From Prorocentrum cordatum (lineage: Eukaryota; Sar; Dinophyceae; Prorocentrales; Prorocentraceae): a stretch of DNA of 20,000 nucleotides. How positions within the stretch are numbered: position 1 is the first letter of the stretch; each line of letters begins with the position of its first letter. The stretch spans positions 20,001 through 40,000 of the forward strand of contig CAUYUJ010020551.1 of the NCBI GenBank assembly GCA_963575745.1, in the 5' to 3' direction. The position numbers and the translations under genes are program-made. Below are positions 16,048 through 20,000 of the stretch, piece after piece. The notes beneath the pieces were generated by a model that saw only the letters and a program-made list of their open reading frames with translations, was not told where the DNA came from and did no database searches.

Positions 16048-18373
16048 GTCAGGAGGCGGAGGAAGGAGAAGGAGGAGGAAGAAGAAGGGGGAGGAAGAAG
16101 AAGGAGGAGGAAGAAGAAGGTGGAGGGGGGCGAGGAGGGAGACGAGAGGATAAAGGAGTAGGAGGATGAGGAGGAGGATGATGATGATGGGGAGGAGGAG
16201 GAGGATGAGGAGGAACCTCGAGGAGGATGATGAAGGTGAAGGATCAAGGAGAGGAGCTGCCAATCCCCCCGCTTCCCTTCCAGAAGGCCACGTGCCTGAC
16301 TTCACCTACACGGTGACCAAGTTCGATCACAGGCCGAAGATGGACGAGATCAAGGATCGCATGGGTTCGATCGTCGCTGGGTCGATCGATCGATCGACCC
16401 AGCGACGATCGATCGATCGATCGATCGACCCCGCCTTCCTCGAGGAAGGCGGGGGAGTTGGAGAAGAAGCGAGTGGGAGAGGCAGGGGGGCCGGGGGGGG
16501 AGAGACAGGAAGGGAGAGACCAAACAGATACAGGGAACAGGGGGAGGGAGGAAGGGAACGAGGGGAAGTGGGGGGGGGGGGGGGGCGGACAGTAAGGGAG
16601 GGGCAGTAAGAGAGAAGGGAAGTTGACGGCCCCCCCCCCCCCCCCCGCTTGCCAGAAATTCGAGCCCCTCATGACCGAGCTGCAGGTGATCAGCTGCGGC
16701 CTCCGGTTCTCACAGAAGAACATGGTGGTTCTTTTTTTACGGGGAACGCCCTCGATCGGCACCATCTCACAACCCTCGAGGGTTGCGAGATGGCGCCGAT
16801 CGAGGGCGACGGCAACGCCGAGGGTGATGCGACAGAGGTGGCGATCGACGACGATGACGACGATGACGGTGGCGTGGAAGCGGCAACGCTGATGATGACA
16901 ACGACGACGGCAATGATGGCAATGACGGCAATGACGAAGAGGCAAGAGAGATGCACAAGGATAGAGGGACGACGATGAGGACGACGAAGACGGCATAACA
17001 CGATACCAAGGATATCGTCGGCATCGTGTTATGCCGTCTTCTGGTAAATACCAGGTGACGCAGGTGCAACAGCACATCATCTGGTACATGCCAGATGATG
17101 CGCTGTTTTACCTGCCGTATCTCCAGGACCTGCGTTTTTACATTCGTCGATGTTTGCCCCCACGACCTGTGCGCCTGGATTGGCGCAAACTCAATGTATT
17201 ACTGTTTGCGCTGGAATTCGGTCAGCTCCTTAACTGACGCTCCAGTCCTTCAATCTTCCCATCCCGACCGCCCTCGCCCTCTCATCCCTCGCGCTCTCAG
17301 GCTGCGTGGGACCGCGCGTTCCGTGAGATCTACATCAACGATTTCAGGGCAGAGCGCTCCCGCTCGCCGACAGCAGCGAGGATGGAGGGCATCAGGTGCC
17401 TCGCATTGCCACGCAGGGCGTGGGGGGGGGCGCTTTGGACGACGATGAGGCTACGAGGAAGAAAAACGGGATGAAAAGGAAGGACATGGACTACGACGCG
17501 GAAGGAAGCGGAGGGGGGGCAGGAAGACGAGGAGGACGAGAGGGAGGGGGATAGAGAGGAATTCGGATAGGACGTAGAGGAAGAGGAATTCAGAAGGAGT
17601 AGGGTGAGAGGAACAGGGAGCAGAGAAGCACAGGCATTCAACTTAAGATGGATGGGAGGTACATTCAATCGCGGTGCGCGCGCATGATGTTCAGCCGCTA
17701 TCTTCGAGCGGGTGGCTCTGAGAAGGCGCAGAGGGTGGACGCGAGATCAGGGCAGGTTGGCTGGCGCGGATGTTGTATCCAAGATGTTGCTTGGTTTCCA
17801 TCGGCCTTGCATGCGTCAACTTTACCAGGGTGCCATGATGATGAGGAGGAGGAATGAGGATGCCGACATGGGGGAGGATAATGAGGAGGGTGGTGATGAT
17901 GATGGTGATCAGAATGCTGCTGCTGTTGCTGCTGCTGATGATGACGATGATGATCATCATCGATGATGATGCTGCTGCTGATGATGATGATGATAATGAT
18001 CATGCTGATGATGATGATGAGGAGGGCGATGGTGGTGATGATGATGATGGGCGGGCTGAGGATGATGATGAGGAAGACGAGGAGGAGGAGGAGGAGGAGG
18101 CGGAGGAAGAGGAGGAACACAAGGGGGAGGAGGAGTCGGAAGAGGAGGAGGAGGAGGAAGAGTAGCAGGAGGGTGATATCGCGCTGGAATCTCGACTGAG
18201 AACGGTGAGGGGAGGCCGCTGGCGAGGACAGTGACGCGAGCGATGGCGAGCTCGAGCGCTTCTTGAAGGCAGCCAATGATGATGGCGCTCGGGTGCTCGA
18301 TATCTCGGCGGCTGCGAGCTCTGGAGCCTCGTCGTCGTCGGCGGCGGCGCCACGGGGAAGCAAGGGGGGCTGA
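15892..18373 (+). CDS. Putative multi-exon host gene of unknown function (overall span)
   Basis: Six segments on the plus strand show protein-like sequence, high third-position GC and usually a pyrimidine-rich stretch plus CAG or GAG just before them: about 15892-16047, 16284-16364, 16656-16724, 17301-17515, 17634-17711 and 18215/18227-18373. The third ends in phase 0 at ATG|GTGG and the fourth begins in phase 0, so those two join without a shift. Other junctions are not fixed. The last segment ends in TGA 18371-18373. Between them lie GA-, GAT- and G-rich microsatellites, homopolymers and large palindromes, which I read as introns. I recognise no family. The exons are short and lysine/arginine- and acid-rich. 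Whether all six belong to one gene is uncertain. Confidence 0.45.
16284..16364 (+). CDS. Candidate internal exon
   Basis: It is preceded by a classic acceptor (CCCCCCGCTTCCCTTCCAG, ending 16283). It reads GHVPDFTYTVTKFDHRPKMD and on through EIKDRM with high third-position GC; the other two frames stop at once. The donor may be GT at 16365 (directly before the 46-bp palindrome), GA at 16355 or GT at 16373. The last two would give phase 0, matching the next exon. Confidence 0.55.
16367..16412. repeat. 46-bp perfect palindrome
   Basis: Two 23-bp arms (TCGATCGTCGCTGGGTCGATCGA-type) meet without a spacer at 16389/16390. The inner part is a GATC repeat, but the outer GTCGCTGGGTC/GACCCAGCGAC is unique sequence, so this is more than a microsatellite. 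It begins directly after a candidate splice donor. The whole can fold into an uninterrupted hairpin. Confidence 0.95.
16429..16454. repeat. 26-bp perfect palindrome
   Basis: CCCCGCCTTCCTC at 16429-16441 is the exact reverse complement of 16442-16454, with no spacer. It lies 16 bp after the previous palindrome. Confidence 0.95.
16460..16646. repeat. Purine-rich intron body with G-tract and C-tract
   Basis: GGGAGA-type purine repeat from 16460. A run of about 15 G stands at 16570-16585 and a run of about 17 C at 16630-16646, just before the acceptor at 16655. The two runs are complementary and could pair in RNA. Confidence 0.8.
16656..16724 (+). CDS. Candidate internal exon
   Basis: The acceptor is a C-run followed by GCTTGCCAG (ending 16655). 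The exon is 23 codons, KFEPLMTELQVISCGLRFSQ then KNM, with nearly all third positions G or C. The donor is ATG|GTGGTT at 16725. The 62-bp palindrome begins 22 bp after the donor, inside the following intron. Confidence 0.55.
16747..16808. repeat. 62-bp near-perfect palindrome
   Basis: Arms of 31 bp (CGCCCTCGATCGG to AACCCTC, and its complement) meet at 16777/16778 without a spacer and differ at only two pairs. Both differences would be G-U pairs in a minus-strand transcript but A-C mismatches in a plus-strand transcript. Confidence 0.95.
16987..17211. repeat. Cluster of four hairpins
   Basis: Hairpin 1: perfect 18-bp arms (AAGACGGCATAACACGAT at 16987-17004, complement at 17023-17040) with an 18-nt loop. 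Hairpin 2: CTGGTA-AA-TACCAG, 17041-17054. Hairpin 3: 24-nt arms at 17061-17084 and 17091-17114, three mismatches, 6-nt loop. Hairpin 4: GCGCAAAC at 17183-17190 with its complement at 17204-17211. The block is less GC-rich than its surroundings. A 68-codon frame across it (17031-17237) is not believed to be a gene. Confidence 0.85.
17301..17515 (+). CDS. Candidate internal exon with a homopolymer frame break
   Basis: The acceptor is CCCTCGCGCTCTCAG (ending 17300). It reads AAWDRAFREIYINDFRAERS, then RSPTAARMEGIRCLALPRRA to a run of nine G at 17422-17430. Beyond the run the coding-like frame is shifted: LDDDEATRKKNGMKRKDMDY (from 17435). One extra G, or two fewer, would join the two parts. A run-length error or polymorphism is therefore likely, although a short intron is possible. 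Confidence 0.5.
17634..17711 (+). CDS. Candidate internal exon
   Basis: After AAGCACAG (ending 17633) the sequence reads IQLKMDGRYIQSRCARMMFS and RYLRAG, then a possible donor GCGG|GTGG at 17712. The other two frames stop early. Third-position GC is only moderate, so this is the weakest of the internal exons. Confidence 0.35.
17850..18165. repeat. GAT/GAG trinucleotide microsatellites
   Basis: Long GATGAT and then GAGGAG runs with GCT interruptions. They read as Asp/Glu, Met or Leu-Ser-Ser runs depending on frame. Placed within the span of the multi-exon gene, they are most simply an intron. An acidic coding tract is possible but ends in TAG at about 18163. Confidence 0.85.
18227..18373 (+). 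CDS. Candidate last exon
   Basis: Open from 18209 to TGA 18371-18373. It reads DSDASDGELERFLKAANDDG and ARVLDISAAASSGAS, ending in a Ser/Ala tail (PRGSKGG). Third positions are almost all G or C. Possible acceptors are AG at 18214 or 18226. An acidic Asp/Glu-repeat frame immediately upstream (to TAG at about 18163) is in simple-sequence DNA and is not counted as coding. Confidence 0.5.
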   Translation, partial: DSDASDGELERFLKAANDDGARVLDISAAASSGASSSSAAAPRGSKGG

Positions 18374-18559
18374 GGAGCGTGAGACCAACCGAACAATAGG
18401 ACAGGTAGAGGCGTAGGTGCAAGTGTGGTCCGGGGCTGGGGTAGGGGCGAAGTCGCGGCGACCGCGATGACGATGGCCTCGCCTTTCTCGATTGCCACCC
18501 TGCCGTCCCTTGGGCCAGGGAGCCGCCTGGACACTCAGGGGCTGGCCAGTGTTTCGTAT

Positions 18560-18621
18560 TCCATGCCTCTCTCCCTCTCGATCTGTTTCTCGGATTCTCG
18601 ATGGCTCTCGCTAACCATCAG
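18560..18621 (+). promoter_or_regulatory. Candidate trans-splice acceptor before the 297-codon gene
   Basis: Pyrimidine-rich stretch (CCTCTCTCCCTCTCGATCTG and on) ending in CAG at 18619-18621, 70 nt before ATG 18692. Dinoflagellate mRNAs receive a spliced leader at such AG sites. A TATACATATAAG stretch lies just downstream, at 18629-18640. Confidence 0.35.
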
Positions 18622-18691
18622 AGATGTGTATACATATAAGAGAGGGGAGTAGAAAGGAGGAAGAGGAAGAGGGGGGATAGGGGAGGCGCCC

Positions 18692-19585
18692 ATGTTCGCG
18701 GGGAGCCTCCGGGGGATCAAGAAGGAAAAGAAGTCCAAGAAAAAACGCAAGAGATCGAAAGAGAGCAAGCGGAAGGGTGAGAAGCGAAAGAGCACCCGTC
18801 GCAAAAGCAAAGATGCGTTGGCCAGCGCAGTTGACAGCATTGAGCCTGAAGTCCCGTGGCTCAGGGCCGCCGGCTCTGCCCCAAAGAAGCTTGCGAAGTC
18901 GAAAGCAAATGTAACTGCAGCCCCGAAGTTAGCGGCGAAGCCAGTCGCTAAACCAAAGGGAAAGGCAAAGCCCAAGGCGAAGCCGAAGGCCGTCGACACC
19001 ATCGCCCCCGACCCCGTCCCAGAGGAGCCCCCCCTCGAGGAGCCCCCCCTCGAGGAGCCCACCCTCGAGGAGGAGCAGGATGAAGAGGGCGAGTGTGGCG
19101 AGTCCGAGGCTGAGCACGTTCCAGACGTAGTGCAGGAGATTGATGGCGAAGCCGAGGAGCCTGCTGAAGCAGCGGTTGAGGCCGGAACCGAGGAGCAGGT
19201 AAAAGCACCCGACGGCGCCGCCGAGGCTGATAAGGGCGATGGGCCGCTGGCCGCCATCGCAGAGTTCAAGACCGAGAAGGTCCGGTACAAGTTCAGCAAT
19301 GGCGAGGAGGTCATCATCTACAAGGTTGCGAGGCGCGTCACGGAGTTCATCAGCTGCATCTACAAGCGCAACGACAAGCACACAGGTTGGAACCAACTCG
19401 TGGGAGTTCGTGACAACCTCTGGACCCAGGCGCACCTCGACCAAATGGGCGTCGAGTCGGCGACTGAGCTGAGCGACTGCGTCGTCAAGCTGACGCGCGT
19501 GAAGTGCCTCGAGCAAGCGATCTGGGAGAACAGCGCCGCCGCCGCGATCAGGGACCAGGTGAGGGCCGAGCTGGGCCTGGACTAA
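18692..19585 (+). CDS. Hypothetical nuclear-type protein, 297 aa: basic head, acidic middle, folded C-terminal domain
   Basis: Uninterrupted frame from ATG 18692 to TAA, with strongly GC-ending codons in the second half. Residues about 8-45 are almost continuous Lys/Arg/Ser (KKEKKSKKKRKRSKESKRKG), a clear nuclear-localisation or nucleic-acid-binding tract. Residues about 68-100 are Ala/Lys/Pro-rich (KPKGKAKPKAKPKA), like linker-histone tails. Residues about 108-175 are acidic, with a threefold EEPPLEEP-type repeat. Residues about 189-297 form a mixed, probably folded domain (YKFSNGEEVIIYKVARRVTE, then CIYKRNDKHTGWNQLVGVRD, ending AAAIRDQVRAELGLD). I do not recognise this domain. A chromatin or RNA-associated role is a guess from charge pattern only. 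The gene appears to lack introns. It lies on the same strand as its neighbours, as dinoflagellate genes usually do. Confidence 0.8.
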   Translation: MFAGSLRGIKKEKKSKKKRKRSKESKRKGEKRKSTRRKSKDALASAVDSIEPEVPWLRAAGSAPKKLAKSKANVTAAPKLAAKPVAKPKGKAKPKAKPKAVDTIAPDPVPEEPPLEEPPLEEPTLEEEQDEEGECGESEAEHVPDVVQEIDGEAEEPAEAAVEAGTEEQVKAPDGAAEADKGDGPLAAIAEFKTEKVRYKFSNGEEVIIYKVARRVTEFISCIYKRNDKHTGWNQLVGVRDNLWTQAHLDQMGVESATELSDCVVKLTRVKCLEQAIWENSAAAAIRDQVRAELGLD

Positions 19586-19610
19586 AGGTTCCTGGGGCAT
19601 GCGAGCCAAA

Positions 19611-19655
19611 ATGGCAACGGGAGCGAAGGAGCAGAAAGAGCAGAAGGAGGAATGA
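19611..19655 (+). CDS. Possible first exon of a following gene
   Basis: ATG 19611, 26 bp after the upstream stop, opens MATGAKEQKEQKEE and then TGA. The composition resembles the N-terminus of a charged protein, and a donor near its end would link it to the exon at 19907. The purine-rich sequence around it makes chance openness quite possible. Confidence 0.25.
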   Translation: MATGAKEQKEQKEE

Positions 19656-19860
19656 AGGACAGGAGGACGGATAGCCAGCAAACCTTAAGGAAAGAGGAGG
19701 AGGAGGGATCACATAAACTCGAGGATGTAACCAGGAGAAGGAAGTGGAGGAGGCGGAGGACGAGGGCGGAGGGCCTCGGGTTCACGACAGGACGGAGGAT
19801 CAGAGGAGCGTCAGCGGAAGGATGATGAGGATGAGGCGGAGGAGGCGGAGGAGGAGGAGG
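19656..19860. other. Purine-rich, no gene seen
   Basis: GGA/GAG-rich simple sequence (AGGAGGAGGAGG near 19695-19705 and 19830-19860). It is either an intron between the possible exon at 19611 and the exon at 19907, or an intergenic spacer. Confidence 0.5.
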
Positions 19861-19906
19861 GTGTTGGTCCTCGAGGTCTCTGCTTTGCCATCGCCGCGCG
19901 GGGGAG

Positions 19907-20000
19907 GTTACAGAGCGCCTGGACAAGGCTACCAAGATCAAGATGATCTACTTGGAGAGGGCGCGGCAGGAGGAAGGGTTGCGCAAGAGTGCACGCCCCT
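19907..20000 (+). CDS. Partial exon of a third plus-strand gene, cut by the window edge
   Basis: After CTCTGCTTTGCCATCGC and a GGGGGAG acceptor-like end, the frame reads VTERLDKATKIKMIYLERAR and QEEGLRKSARP to the window end without a stop. Third positions are mainly G or C and the sequence looks like an amphipathic, charged helix. No family recognised. Confidence 0.55.

Noticed and set aside
15300-16260. Glu/Arg- and Ser/Pro-rich open frames across pyrimidine and purine tracts
   Set aside because: They follow from triplet microsatellites on both strands and carry no complex sequence, except the segments listed as candidate exons.
17031-17237. 68-codon frame in the hairpin block, looking like a bacterial or phage peptide
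   Set aside because: It coincides with four inverted repeats, has no acceptor or start context, and lacks the GC-ending codons of neighbouring exons.
18629-18640. TATA box (TATACATATAAG) before the 297-codon gene
   Set aside because: Dinoflagellate promoters generally lack TATA boxes. The site lies inside the probable 5' untranslated region after the candidate trans-splice acceptor.

Overview
The window looks like nuclear DNA of a dinoflagellate. The reasons are: plus-strand coding with very high third-position G+C; short exon-like segments separated by microsatellite-rich sequence and preceded by pyrimidine-CAG acceptors; very heavy low-complexity and tandem repeat content; a decayed retroelement and a tyrosine recombinase of a kind I associate with dinoflagellate genomes; and a near match to the dinoflagellate spliced leader. 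No bacterial operon, tRNA, rRNA or CRISPR array was seen. The species cannot be fixed from the sequence.

Layout. 1-910: degenerate tandem repeat with a 165-bp period. 1040-2480: AT-richer, gene-free DNA with short degenerate repeats. 2480-3750: a mosaic of dispersed repeats (called A, B, C and D here) with two tandem arrays. 4028-5130 (minus): a tyrosine recombinase gene broken by one frameshift, with the catalytic residues R, K, HxxR, H/W and Y still readable. 5130-7660: repeats, namely a small GC hairpin repeated at least six times, a 230-bp direct duplication flanking a (GGGAGCGCCT)n-like array, and a long (TG)n tract. 7662-7989: inverted copies of repeats A and B. 8083-12142 (plus): a gag-pol retroelement. 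Gag ends in a retroviral-type zinc knuckle, and a GTTAAAC heptamer sits directly on its stop codon. Pol has RT (YLDD) and RNase H but no visible protease or integrase, and is broken by three frameshifts. 12147-13916: a 44-bp tandem duplication and a 545-codon open frame (Pro/Ala/Thr-rich repeat region plus a hydrophobic half). 13917-15180: tandem repeats of 47, 73 and 40 bp. 15300-20000: probable host genes, all on the plus strand: a multi-exon gene (about 15892-18373) whose introns hold long perfect palindromes, an intronless 297-codon gene (18692-19585), and the start of a third gene that runs off the end.

How the parts may fit. Repeat B lies about 100 bp 5' of gag on the plus strand and about 400 bp 3' of the recombinase on the minus strand. 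In the coding direction of each, B has the same orientation. This is what two head-to-head partial copies of one gag-RT-RNase H-recombinase element with a terminal direct repeat would leave behind. RT plus RNase H without integrase, together with a tyrosine recombinase, points to a DIRS-like (YR) retroelement. That link is inference. All reading was by eye, without database searches.
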